DNA from: CAG-611 sp964487215
GTDB lineage: Bacteria; Bacillota_I; Bacilli_A; RF39; UBA660
Assembly (NCBI GenBank): GCA_964487215.1
Contig: CAZAPU010000036.1
Coordinates: forward strand, 1-9,163
Direction: 5' to 3'
DNA length: 9,163 nt
Shown here: positions 1 through 6,117 of the stretch, in pieces
Numbering within the stretch: position 1 is the stretch's first letter
How the letters are laid out: each line of letters begins with the position of its first letter
The notes under the pieces: generated by a model
Databases searched by the model: none
What the model was told of the DNA's origin: nothing
What the model saw: the letters and a program-made list of their open reading frames with translations, nothing else
Program-made: the position numbers and the translations under genes

Positions 1-406
1 TAGCATAGTGACCCGTAGCAATATAATCTGCTCCCAATTCTTTTGCCTTTTTATAAAACATATCAAATTTTATATATTTATTACACATTACATCTGGATT
101 AGGAGTTCTCCCCTTTTTTAACTCATCCAAGAAATATGTAAATACATAATCCCAATATTCCTTAACAAAATCTACTCGATGTAATTCAATACCAAGTTTA
201 TCACAAACTGCTTTTGCATCATTATAATCTTGTTCTTGACTACATATATTATTTTCTATCGTAGGATTACCTTTTATATCGTTATTAATTAAACTATCCC
301 AATTTCTCATAAAAAGGCCAATAACTTCATAACCTTGTTTTAATAGAAGAATAGCTGCTACTGAAGAATCAACTCCTCCAGACATACCAATAACCACTTT
401 CTTCAT
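1..406 (-). CDS. mnmA: tRNA-specific 2-thiouridylase MnmA, N-terminal part (runs off the left edge)
   Basis: MnmA (TrmU) puts sulfur on U34 of the tRNAs for Lys, Glu and Gln, activating the base with ATP and taking sulfur from a cysteine-desulfurase relay. The first 135 residues are visible. They start MKKVVIGMSGGVDSS, the PP-loop ATP-pyrophosphatase motif at residues 9-15. RTPNPDVMCNKYIKF follows at 100-114, with Cys108 at the position of the catalytic N-terminal cysteine, and then ATGHYA at 130-135. The second catalytic cysteine and the C-terminal beta-barrel lie outside the window. The frame is open to base 1, so this is an edge truncation and not a broken gene. The start codon lies 33 bp after the spoIIM stop on the same strand, so the two are probably cotranscribed. 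The purine-rich leader (AAGG, then GGTAGGG) is a mediocre ribosome binding site. Confidence 0.96.
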   Translation of the reverse strand, partial: MKKVVIGMSGGVDSSVAAILLLKQGYEVIGLFMRNWDSLINNDIKGNPTIENNICSQEQDYNDAKAVCDKLGIELHRVDFVKEYWDYVFTYFLDELKKGRTPNPDVMCNKYIKFDMFYKKAKELGADYIATGHYA

Positions 407-439
407 CCCTACCACTTTCCTTTTCGTGTTAATTATACA

Positions 440-1072
440 CTATTTCATTAAAAAAGTAAAAGCTTTTATCATAAATGGATCAACAAATACTTCAAGTAAA
501 CTACATATAATTGATATAATCAAACATATTATTAATATTTTTAAATAATTTTTCATTTTATCTTGTAAAGAAATTTCTTTTTTTAAGAATAAATGCTCCG
601 TCATATTATAACTAAATTTAATAGAAAAATATGTTAAAATAAACATTAAAATAATATATATAAGTTTACTAGGAAATAAATATAATATTGTTCCTAAAAT
701 ACCTTTAAATTTATATATATTAAGTATTCCCATAATAGTAAACCCTAAAGAAAATCCTTCAAAAAAATATAAATTTAAATTATATACACTTCCTATAATA
801 CTTATTCCAAGAATCCATATAATAATAGTATTAAATAAATTGTTTTTTAAAGAATCTAAAAGCATTGTTAAATAATCATAATTATTAGGAATAGTAAAAT
901 GATTATTTATATTTTCAATTACTAAATTCTTATCATTAGTATTTAAATATAAAAAGAATATTATTCCAACAATAATACTTACAATGAAAAATGAAATTAA
1001 GAAAATTAAATAATTTTTCTTAGTAAATATATTTATATCTATTTTTTTCCTGTTTTTTAAATTCATTTTCAT
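440..1072 (-). CDS. spoIIM: Stage II sporulation protein M
   Basis: SpoIIM is a polytopic membrane protein of the SpoIIDMP complex, which thins septal peptidoglycan and drives engulfment of the forespore. The product here is 210 residues, close to the usual family length of about 210. About five hydrophobic segments are visible (near 20-43, 80-98, 104-120, 128-152 and 176-200). The family-typical EGFSLGF stretch is at 105-111 and a conserved-looking LEVFVDP lies near the C-terminus. I place the start at the ATG at 1072, because AGGTGA sits 5 nt before it; the in-frame GTG at 1081 lies inside that ribosome binding site. A sigma-E-like promoter is seen upstream, as expected for a mother-cell engulfment gene. 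mnmA follows 33 bp downstream on the same strand. Identification rests on family pattern and topology, without a similarity search. Confidence 0.88.
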   Translation of the reverse strand: MKMNLKNRKKIDINIFTKKNYLIFLISFFIVSIIVGIIFFLYLNTNDKNLVIENINNHFTIPNNYDYLTMLLDSLKNNLFNTIIIWILGISIIGSVYNLNLYFFEGFSLGFTIMGILNIYKFKGILGTILYLFPSKLIYIILMFILTYFSIKFSYNMTEHLFLKKEISLQDKMKNYLKILIICLIISIICSLLEVFVDPFMIKAFTFLMK

Positions 1073-1107
1073 ATTTCTCACCTATTTAATAATATATAAA
1101 AATTTTT

Positions 1108-1137
1108 TTGGTATGAAATATTTATTTTGACATATTT
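1108..1137 (-). promoter_or_regulatory. Sigma-E-like promoter for spoIIM
   Basis: Reading the minus strand, AAATATG (1137-1131) and CATACCAA (1115-1108) are separated by 15 nt. The sigma-E consensus as I recall it is KMATATT, 14-15 nt, CATACAHT. The matches are 5 of 7 and 6 of 8 at the right spacing. In B. subtilis spoIIM is sigma-E dependent, which fits. Transcription would start near 1101, leaving a leader of about 30 nt. The call is by eye only; the region is AT-rich and chance matches are possible. Confidence 0.5.
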
Positions 1138-1155
1138 TTATGATATACTTTAAAA
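1127..1155 (+). promoter_or_regulatory. Probable sigma-A promoter for the miniprotein/UPF0316 unit
   Basis: A perfect TTGACA -35 box is at 1127-1132. At the normal 16-17 nt distance the -10 candidate is only TTTAAA/TTAAAA (1149-1155). A better TATACT (1144-1149) lies just 11 nt away. The box overlaps the -35 region of the divergent spoIIM promoter, so the two directions may interfere with each other. Confidence 0.45.
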
Positions 1156-1172
1156 GTATGGAGGTAAGACCT

Positions 1173-1268
1173 ATGAACAAAAAAATGCAAAAAGCAGTAG
1201 TAATATTTTTAGCAATCGTTATGATTGGTTCTCTTATTGGATCAGTAATAATATATTTTATTAATTAA
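1173..1268 (+). CDS. 31-residue single-helix membrane miniprotein, Prli42-like
   Basis: This small gene encodes a 31-residue peptide: a basic N-terminus (MNKKMQK), about 20 hydrophobic residues (AVVIFLAIVMIGSLIGSVII) and a short YFIN end. GGAGGT sits 7 nt before the ATG, an excellent ribosome binding site, and a TTGACA box lies upstream. Those signals and the clean N-in membrane-anchor layout make it a real gene despite its size. Length, charge pattern and helix resemble Prli42, the roughly 31-residue membrane anchor of the stressosome described in Listeria and widespread in Bacillota. That match is from memory and such short peptides are hard to assign. No stressosome gene is in the window. 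The UPF0316 gene follows 41 bp downstream on the same strand, so the two probably share a transcript. A generic small membrane peptide is the alternative. Confidence 0.72.
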   Translation: MNKKMQKAVVIFLAIVMIGSLIGSVIIYFIN

Positions 1269-1283
1269 TATTTTATAAATTTT

Positions 1284-1321
1284 TATTCATACTAATATTG
1301 GAGGTTAGTATGAATATTTTT
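1284..1321 (+). promoter_or_regulatory. 12-bp hairpin holding the RBS and start codon of the UPF0316 gene
   Basis: Bases 1284-1295 pair perfectly with 1305-1316 (12 bp, two of them G-C). The 9-nt loop, 1296-1304, is TATTGGAGG and ends in the Shine-Dalgarno sequence. The ATG at 1310-1312 is inside the 3' arm. Five T follow the stem (1317-1321). The element could hide the start codon, or terminate transcription after the miniprotein gene, or both. The pairing is direct observation; the function is inferred. Confidence 0.6.
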
Positions 1322-1837
1322 ATTTTGTGCATAAAAATTTTTTTTGTTAGAATTTTAGATGTATCTTTAGGTACTTTTAGAACAATGTTAATGGTAAAAG
1401 GTAAAACATTAATAGCAACTTTAATTGGTTTTTTTGAAGTATTAGTGTGGTTTTTAATTGTAAAAGAAGCATTAAATACAGAAATTAATAGCATTTGGAT
1501 AGCATTAAGTTATTCAGGAGGCTTTGCTACTGGTACATATATTGGTATGATTATTTCTGATAAATATATTACTGAGTTATTAGAAATACAAATAATTACT
1601 AATAAATATAAAAGTTTAATTGTAAAACTTAGAGAAGAAGGATTTGCAGTTACTGCTATGAAAGTAATGAGTATGGATAATAAAAATAGTAAATATATGT
1701 TATTTATTTTTATTAATAGTAGTAGATATCAAAAATTAAATAAAATAATAAAAGACATAGATAAAAATGCCTTCCTAGTAATTAATGAAAGTAAATATGT
1801 AAGAAATGGTTATTTTATGGAACAAATAAAAAAGTAA
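1310..1837 (+). CDS. UPF0316 membrane protein (DUF5698 + DUF2179, YebE-like)
   Basis: This 175-residue protein has three hydrophobic N-terminal segments (roughly residues 2-20, 33-51 and 62-82) and a soluble C-terminal domain of about 85 residues. The pattern VRILDVSLGTFRTMLMVKGK at 13-32, a GGFATGTYIGMII stretch at 70-82, and the alpha/beta tail match UPF0316 proteins such as B. subtilis YebE. In these, DUF5698 is the membrane part and DUF2179 the cytosolic part. The function is not established, so I assign none. GGAGG lies 6 nt before the ATG at 1310, which I prefer over the in-frame TTG at 1298. That ribosome binding site is in a hairpin loop. The gene ends at a shared bidirectional terminator, convergent with the next minus-strand gene. 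Confidence 0.85.
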   Translation: MNIFILCIKIFFVRILDVSLGTFRTMLMVKGKTLIATLIGFFEVLVWFLIVKEALNTEINSIWIALSYSGGFATGTYIGMIISDKYITELLEIQIITNKYKSLIVKLREEGFAVTAMKVMSMDNKNSKYMLFIFINSSRYQKLNKIIKDIDKNAFLVINESKYVRNGYFMEQIKK

Positions 1838-1870
1838 GGTTCTTATCTAAAAGAACTACTTACTTTTTTT
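1828..1870. terminator. Bidirectional terminator between convergent genes
   Basis: AAAAAAGTAAG (1828-1838) pairs with CTTACTTTTTT (1859-1869). The stem continues inward as GTTCTT (1839-1844) with AAGAAC (1851-1856) past a 2-nt bulge. T or A tracts flank both sides, so it can stop transcripts from either direction. The stop codons of both neighbouring genes (1835-1837 and 1843-1845) lie inside the stem, so the terminator also encodes the last residues of each. Confidence 0.88.
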
Positions 1871-2493
1871 GGTCTTATATTATAAATTCCATAAAATAAT
1901 ATCACTGGATCTTTAGATGCCAATGCTTGAATACTAAATTTACTAATATCAAATCCAGTTCTATTTTTTAAATCAATAACTGAAGTAACCTCTTTTAATT
2001 TTTTATCATATTCTTCTTCAATTTTATCAAAAGCTGCTCTTTCTTCAATTAATTTACTACTCTTTTTTTCAAAACTTAATATTTGAAATTTTAGTCTATT
2101 TAAATCTCTTTGTAATTTTATGTTACTTAAAGTTTCATCATATAAATCAGATAAAAATTTTTTTAAAAAGGCATTTCTATTTTTTGGATCACAATTTATT
2201 AAATTTAATAGATTATTTAATCTTTTAATAAAAAACTCATTTGGTTCTTTAACCATTTTAATTTCATTAATATCCTTATCAAGATATACATTTTGCATTA
2301 GATTAGATCCAACATCAAAAGCTGTAGGATGTCCTTTTTTTTCATATTCAGTATTAATTTTATACTTTTCTGAAAATAAAGTTGTTAAACTATGAAATCT
2401 TGGATCATTAGGATCTATTGTTTCTTCCTTAATTAATTTTTTGATTAAATTACTATAGAAATCTTTTTCTTGGTCTTTTAAATCATATATCAT
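1843..2493 (-). CDS. Uncharacterised soluble protein with a probable coiled coil
   Basis: I do not recognise this 216-residue protein. It has no signal peptide or membrane segment. It is highly charged, and residues from about 115 to 180 (near TLSNIKLQRDLNRLKFQI and on through the EERAAFDKIEEEYDKKLKEV region) look alpha-helical and possibly coiled coil. The C-terminus is short and hydrophobic (DPVILFYGIYNI), followed by a basic end. The start is the ATG at 2493, with GGTGAT 7 nt upstream; an in-frame GTG at 2505 overlaps that site and is less likely. It has its own sigma-A-like promoter and a palindrome beside it, and it ends at a bidirectional terminator, so it appears to be transcribed alone. 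It follows spoIVB on the same strand, but nothing in the protein ties it to sporulation. Confidence 0.75.
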   Translation of the reverse strand: MIYDLKDQEKDFYSNLIKKLIKEETIDPNDPRFHSLTTLFSEKYKINTEYEKKGHPTAFDVGSNLMQNVYLDKDINEIKMVKEPNEFFIKRLNNLLNLINCDPKNRNAFLKKFLSDLYDETLSNIKLQRDLNRLKFQILSFEKKSSKLIEERAAFDKIEEEYDKKLKEVTSVIDLKNRTGFDISKFSIQALASKDPVILFYGIYNIRPKKVSSSFR

Positions 2494-2513
2494 ATATACT
2501 ATCACCTATCATA

Positions 2514-2542
2514 ATAATAGCAAAGTTGGAAAAAAATGTAAA
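2514..2542 (-). promoter_or_regulatory. Sigma-A-like promoter of the uncharacterised gene
   Basis: On the minus strand, TTTACA (2542-2537) and TATTAT (2519-2514) are separated by exactly 17 nt. This gives a leader of roughly 15-20 nt before the GTG/ATG start region. It implies transcription independent of spoIVB. Confidence 0.65.
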
Positions 2543-2549
2543 TAGTTTA

Positions 2550-2564
2550 TGTAAAATGTTTACA
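2550..2564. promoter_or_regulatory. Possible operator palindrome upstream of the promoter
   Basis: TGTAAA (2550-2555), a 3-nt spacer and TTTACA (2559-2564) form a perfect inverted repeat just upstream of the -35 box. The -35 box itself is a third copy of TGTAAA on the plus strand (2537-2542), 13 nt from the first. The arrangement resembles a regulator site, but AT-rich DNA produces such short palindromes easily. Confidence 0.35.
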
Positions 2565-2587
2565 AATAAAGAGACCTAAGTCCCTTT
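2565..2587 (-). terminator. Weak terminator after spoIVB
   Basis: In the minus-strand RNA, AAAGGGAC (2587-2580) pairs with GTCTCTTT (2575-2568) around a TTAG loop, with one G-U pair. The plus-strand version has an A-C mismatch instead, so the hairpin favours minus-strand transcripts. The T tract after it is interrupted (ATTTG), so it may be leaky. It overlaps the spoIVB stop codon. Confidence 0.5.
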
Positions 2588-3576
2588 TAATTTTCTATTT
2601 CTTTTAACATAGTTGTTATATATATACCATATCCTTTGGTAGAATCATCACTTAAAACATGAGTAACGGCTCCTATTATTTTATTGTTTTGAATAATTGG
2701 AGAGCCACTCATACCTTGAACAATTCCTCCAGCAACTTCTAATAAATTTTTATCAGTTACCTCAAACAAAATATTTTTTGTTTCATTATCGTATATTTGA
2801 ATAATATTAATATCAAATGTTTCTATAGTAGAACTATCAACTACAGTTTTTATTTGAGCAAATCCTAAAGTAATTTCTTCAGGTGCTGCAACATCAATTA
2901 AATTACTATTATCAAGAACATTTTTATACTTTCCGTAAATTCCAGTAATTTCATTTTTTGTTATTATTCCAAATTCATCATTAGTATAGTAATCAGCTTT
3001 TTTTTCTCCTGGTTCATTTCTATCGGCTTTTTCAATTCCAGTCACTTCAGATTTAAAAATACTTCCTTCAGCAATTTCAAATTTTTGTCCTGTAGTTTTT
3101 TCAATAATTTCATGACCTAAAGCACCAAAATTATTAGTTTCTGGATCAATAAATGTTAATGTTCCAATACCAATAATAGTATCCTTAACATATAAACCTG
3201 TTTTATATACATTGTTTGTATCCTTATATAGTTTTAACTTAGTATTTTTTGTTTCATTATTTCTAATAAAAGAAATACTTATTTCATCTACACCTTGATC
3301 GATTGCAGTAGAAAGATCAGTTATTCTATTAATAACAGTATCATCAATCTTAATTATACGATCTCCTAGTTGTAATGAAGCATCTTTTCCAGGATAATGA
3401 CCATTAACATCATAAAAACCAACTATTAAAACTCCATTTGAGTTTATTTCTATACCAATATTTTCTCCTCCTAAAATTACTTTTGAAGGATAAGCGAAAG
3501 CAAGAATTGGTATACTAAAAAATGAGATAAGAAATAAGAAAATTTGTAGTTTAGCAAAAGTTTTTTTAAAAAACAC
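2587..3576 (-). CDS. spoIVB: SpoIVB sporulation serine peptidase (S55)
   Basis: SpoIVB is secreted from the forespore into the intermembrane space, where it cleaves SpoIVFA and releases pro-sigma-K processing in the mother cell. The 329-residue product starts with a basic/hydrophobic export or anchor sequence (2-28). A PDZ-like domain follows (about 37-118, with GKDASLQLGDRIIKIDD at 63-79), then the S55 peptidase domain. Catalytic residues look intact: His155 in GALGHE, Ser290 in VQGMSGSP, and Asp275, which lies 15 residues before the serine as in B. subtilis (D363/S378). It is shorter than the 426-residue B. subtilis protein. The start is GTG with AAAGGAG 8 nt upstream. A terminator after xseB separates it from the nusB operon, in line with a sporulation-specific promoter of its own. 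Confidence 0.95.
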   Translation of the reverse strand: MFFKKTFAKLQIFLFLISFFSIPILAFAYPSKVILGGENIGIEINSNGVLIVGFYDVNGHYPGKDASLQLGDRIIKIDDTVINRITDLSTAIDQGVDEISISFIRNNETKNTKLKLYKDTNNVYKTGLYVKDTIIGIGTLTFIDPETNNFGALGHEIIEKTTGQKFEIAEGSIFKSEVTGIEKADRNEPGEKKADYYTNDEFGIITKNEITGIYGKYKNVLDNSNLIDVAAPEEITLGFAQIKTVVDSSTIETFDINIIQIYDNETKNILFEVTDKNLLEVAGGIVQGMSGSPIIQNNKIIGAVTHVLSDDSTKGYGIYITTMLKEIEN

Positions 3577-3603
3577 TTTATCAACTCCTTTAAACTACAT
3601 TAT

Positions 3604-3632
3604 TATTATCACAAAAACAAATAATTTTATAG
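3604..3632 (-). promoter_or_regulatory. Possible sigma-F/sigma-G-type promoter of spoIVB
   Basis: On the minus strand, CTATA (3632-3628) and GATAATA (3610-3604) are 17 nt apart. The forespore consensus as I recall it is GHATR, about 18 nt, CATWHTA; the matches are 4 of 5 and 6 of 7. The conserved first C of the -10 is a G here, which weakens the call. The position fits, between the xseB terminator and the spoIVB ribosome binding site. Confidence 0.3.
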
Positions 3633-3635
3633 CAT

Positions 3636-3662
3636 AAAAAAATTACCAATTTTTATTGATAA
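3636..3662 (-). terminator. Intrinsic terminator after xseB
   Basis: In the minus-strand RNA, TTATCAA (3662-3656) pairs with TTGGTAA (3649-3643), with one G-U pair, around a TAAAAA loop. Seven T follow (3642-3636). The stem begins within the last codons of xseB. It marks the end of the nusB-xseA-xseB operon. Confidence 0.65.
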
Positions 3663-3880
3663 TCTTCTTCTTTTATACTTTCAGTTGAACCGTCTTTTTT
3701 TATAGCTTTAGCAATAGCTTTTTGTGCTTCATTTAATGTTTTATTACAATCATTAGCAAGTTTCATAGCTTCATTAAATTTATTAATTGCATCATCTAAT
3801 TTAATATCACCATTTTCAAGATCTTTAACTATTTTTTCTAATTCTTCAAGTTTATCTTCAAAACTTTTTGCTTTTTCCAT
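3653..3880 (-). CDS. xseB: Exodeoxyribonuclease VII small subunit
   Basis: XseB is the small helical subunit of exonuclease VII; several copies bind each XseA and are needed for degrading single-stranded DNA to oligonucleotides. The 75-residue length is typical. The pattern FEDKLEELEKIVKDLENGDI (7-26), then LDDAINKFNEAMKL and a second amphipathic helix, is the family signature. A strong AGGAGG lies 6 nt before the ATG. That start overlaps the xseA stop by one base (TAATG), so the two subunits are translationally coupled. A terminator hairpin overlaps its 3' end. Confidence 0.95.
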   Translation of the reverse strand: MEKAKSFEDKLEELEKIVKDLENGDIKLDDAINKFNEAMKLANDCNKTLNEAQKAIAKAIKKDGSTESIKEEDYQ

Positions 3881-5079
3881 TATTTTTCCTCCTTAAAAAT
3901 TACTTTTGATTTTAAATATCCATCAGTTAATTCAGTAATAAGTTCATCATCAGCTTTTATATTTTTTATGCTTGATATTACTTTATTATTTACTTTACTA
4001 ATACTATAACCTCTTTTAATTGTTTGTAAAGGATTTAAAGTTTCAAGCTTGTTTAATATATTTAAATAAGTATTTGTTTTCTTATCTAATTCGTTTTTTG
4101 TAAATATTTCTAATTTTTCAATTAAATTATCAAGTTTTTGTGCTTTTATTTCATAAATACTATTTGGATTCTTTAAAACAAAAGAATTAGATAAATTAAT
4201 TAGTTTGTTTTTATTAGAATTAAATAAATTTATTATACTTTTTGATCCTCTTAATTCTAATTGTTTTAAATGATTAATAATATCAATTGTATTTGGTACA
4301 ACTAACTCTGCTGCTGCTGTGGGAGTTGGCGCTCTCAAATCAGACACAAAATCACTAATTGTAAAATCAATTTCGTGCCCTACAGCGGACACAATTGGTA
4401 TTTTACTATCAAAGATAGCTTCTGCTACAATTTCTTCGTTAAATGCCCATAAATCTTCGATTGAGCCACCACCACGGCCTAATATAATAACATCTAAATC
4501 ATATTCATTAGCTCTTTTTATATTATCTACTATGTCATCTTTAGCTGTTTCTCCTTGAACTAAGGATGGAAATACAAATATTTCACATAATTTATATCTT
4601 CTATTAATTGTTGTAATAATATCCCTAACAGCAGCACCTGTTAAAGCAGTAATAACACCTATCTTTTTCGGATATTTTGGAATAGGTTTTTTATATTTTT
4701 CATCAAAAAGACCTTTTTCTTGTAATTTCTTTTTTAATTTTTCAAATTCTAAATATAAGTTACCTACTCCATCTTCAATCATTTCATTAACATATATTTG
4801 ATAATTACCATTTGCTTCATAACAACTTATTTTACCAGTTATTAAAACCTTACTACCATCAGTTGGTGTAAAGTTTAAAGAGGAAGCATTGTTTCTAAAC
4901 ATAACAGCAAGTATTCTCGAATTCTCATCTTTAATCGTAAAATATAAATGTCCAGTAGAATGAGATTTAAAATTCGAAATCTCACCCTTTAAAAAAACTG
5001 TATTTAAATTCTCATCATTTTCAAATTTATATTTAATATATTTATTTATCTGTGATACTGTTAAATACTTTTCATTCAT
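3880..5079 (-). CDS. xseA: Exodeoxyribonuclease VII large subunit
   Basis: XseA is the catalytic subunit of exonuclease VII, a cytosolic single-strand-specific DNase. The 399-residue protein has an N-terminal OB-fold (about 5-102; GEISNFKSHSTGHLYFTIKD at 32-51), a catalytic domain and a helical C-terminal part. Catalytic-domain landmarks are KKIGVITALTGAAVRDI at 138-154, GRGGGSIEDLWAFNEE at 201-216, SAVGHEIDFT at 231-240 and DLRAPTPTAAAE at 247-258. The C-terminal helical region (about 265-390) is somewhat short relative to the ~450 residues of many homologues. The start ATG overlaps the end of nusB by 8 bases (ATGAATGA), with GAGGT 5 nt before it, so it is coupled to nusB. xseB follows with a one-base overlap. 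Confidence 0.97.
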   Translation of the reverse strand: MNEKYLTVSQINKYIKYKFENDENLNTVFLKGEISNFKSHSTGHLYFTIKDENSRILAVMFRNNASSLNFTPTDGSKVLITGKISCYEANGNYQIYVNEMIEDGVGNLYLEFEKLKKKLQEKGLFDEKYKKPIPKYPKKIGVITALTGAAVRDIITTINRRYKLCEIFVFPSLVQGETAKDDIVDNIKRANEYDLDVIILGRGGGSIEDLWAFNEEIVAEAIFDSKIPIVSAVGHEIDFTISDFVSDLRAPTPTAAAELVVPNTIDIINHLKQLELRGSKSIINLFNSNKNKLINLSNSFVLKNPNSIYEIKAQKLDNLIEKLEIFTKNELDKKTNTYLNILNKLETLNPLQTIKRGYSISKVNNKVISSIKNIKADDELITELTDGYLKSKVIFKEEK

Positions 5080-5479
5080 CTTTTACCTCATTATGATAAA
5101 TACTATCTAAAGTTGCATTTATCATTTTAGTAACAGATTCATCACTATATTTTTTTGATAATTCTATTGCTTCATTAATACATACAATTTTTGGAGTATC
5201 TGTATATAAAAGTTCATATATTCCAAGAGACAATATTGCTTTATCTACTTTACTTAAACGATCAATTGACCAATCTTTTAAATACTTATTAGCTAAAGTA
5301 TCAATATCCTTTGTATTTTTTATAATACCTTCAACTGAAGTATTTACAAAATCATTTTCAGTTTCAATTTGACTTTTAATTATATCTTCAACATTATATT
5401 TTATATTTATTGAATCTAAAATATATACTTGATATAAGACTTTTATAATAATTTCTCTTAAATAACTTCGATTTTTCAT
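5072..5479 (-). CDS. nusB: Transcription antitermination factor NusB
   Basis: NusB binds boxA RNA with ribosomal protein S10 and supports antitermination of rRNA operons. The 135-residue length and all-helical composition are typical. Recognisable stretches are LREIIIKVLYQVYILD near the N-terminus, DRLSKVDKAILSLGIYELLY in the middle, and CINEAIELSKKYSDESVTKMINATLDSI at the end. AGGAG lies about 8 nt before the ATG. It is the first gene of a minus-strand operon with xseA and xseB. The nusB-xseA-xseB linkage is common in Bacillota, but the frequently intervening folD and the following ispA/dxs are missing here. It ends in TGA within the start of xseA. Confidence 0.96.
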   Translation of the reverse strand: MKNRSYLREIIIKVLYQVYILDSINIKYNVEDIIKSQIETENDFVNTSVEGIIKNTKDIDTLANKYLKDWSIDRLSKVDKAILSLGIYELLYTDTPKIVCINEAIELSKKYSDESVTKMINATLDSIYHNEVKDE

Positions 5480-5500
5480 GTTATCACTCCTACAACATTA

Positions 5501-5530
5501 ATTATAACTAAAATTATCAAAAGTGTAAAC
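5501..5530 (-). promoter_or_regulatory. Sigma-A promoter of the nusB-xseA-xseB operon
   Basis: On the minus strand, TTTACA (5530-5525) and a perfect TATAAT (5506-5501) are separated by 18 nt, immediately upstream of the nusB ribosome binding site. Transcription should start near 5494, giving a leader of about 15 nt. Confidence 0.72.
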
Positions 5531-5582
5531 TAATGTTTCAATATTTTATTTTTTATGATATATTATTATTGGTGATAAATAT

Positions 5583-6117
5583 ATGGAANNNNNNNNNNNN
5601 NNNNNNNNNNNNNNNNNNNNNNNNNNNNNNNNNNNNNNNNNNNNNNNNNNNNNNNNNNNNNNNNNNNNNNNNNNNNNNNNNNNNNNNNGATTTAGAAATA
5701 ATGAAAATAAATTATGAAATATCAAAAAAAGAATTATTTGTTAATCGTTTAGATATAGTTTTAAAGATTATTGCTGAAGTACCTTCTAGTACTTTGTTTG
5801 ATGAATATGTAGAGTCATTAAAAGACGAAGCTATGAATGAGATAAGATCAAAAAACAAAATATTAAAACAACAATTACAAATAGATAAATATTTTGAACA
5901 TAAACTAGATGAAAAAAGTATTAACTTCTGTTTAAATGAGATATATGAGAATGAAGCATTAAAAGATAGCTTTAAAGCTGAATTTAATAACAAAAATAAT
6001 AGTTTTGCAGAAAAAGTTCAGTTTTTCACTTTTTCTGAATTTGTTTCTCCTAATTCATTACTTTTATTAAGAAATTTATATTTTCAAGAAGATACTGATA
6101 AGAAAAATAAAAAATAA
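5583..6117 (+). CDS. Uncharacterised protein, interrupted by an assembly gap
   Basis: I do not recognise this gene. The likely start is the ATG at 5583, with GGTG 7 nt upstream; only two codons precede the run of N. After the gap, 142 residues are open to the TAA at 6115-6117. They are mostly charged and helical (for example IRSKNKILKQQLQIDKYFEH) with a more hydrophobic C-terminal part (VQFFTFSEFVSPNSLLLLRN) and a lysine-rich end. No membrane segment or catalytic motif is visible in the remaining part. The real gap length is unknown, so frame continuity between the start and the 3' part cannot be tested. It is divergent from nusB, across about 100 bp, and ends at a strong hairpin terminator, so it looks monocistronic. 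That the 5' and 3' parts are one gene is inferred. Confidence 0.6.
5589..5688. other. Assembly gap of 100 N
   Basis: There are exactly 100 consecutive N, the usual placeholder for a gap of unknown length. It lies inside the uncharacterised plus-strand gene. Any translation across it is arbitrary. Confidence 0.98.

Noticed and set aside
1273..1494. Minus-strand open frame of 73 codons
   Set aside because: It is antisense to the UPF0316 gene, has no good RBS, and reads as a low-complexity Lys/Ile/Asn translation of AT-rich DNA.
2120..2395. Plus-strand open frame of 91 codons
   Set aside because: It lies entirely opposite the uncharacterised minus-strand gene, which has a promoter, RBS and terminator of its own.
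4319..4558. Plus-strand open frame of 79 codons
   Set aside because: It is antisense to the most conserved part of xseA.
5072..5079. TGA read as Trp (mycoplasma code)
   Set aside because: nusB ends at TGA at the expected family length within a normal ATGAATGA overlap, and conserved Trp positions use TGG.
5533..5588. ATG at 5533 as the start of the gap-containing gene
   Set aside because: There is no RBS upstream, and its frame joins the 3' part only because the gap is written as exactly 100 N. The ATG at 5583 has an RBS.
5712..5993. Minus-strand open frame of 93 codons
   Set aside because: It is antisense to the gap-containing gene, and its Ser/Phe-rich composition is what the complement of Lys/Glu codons gives.
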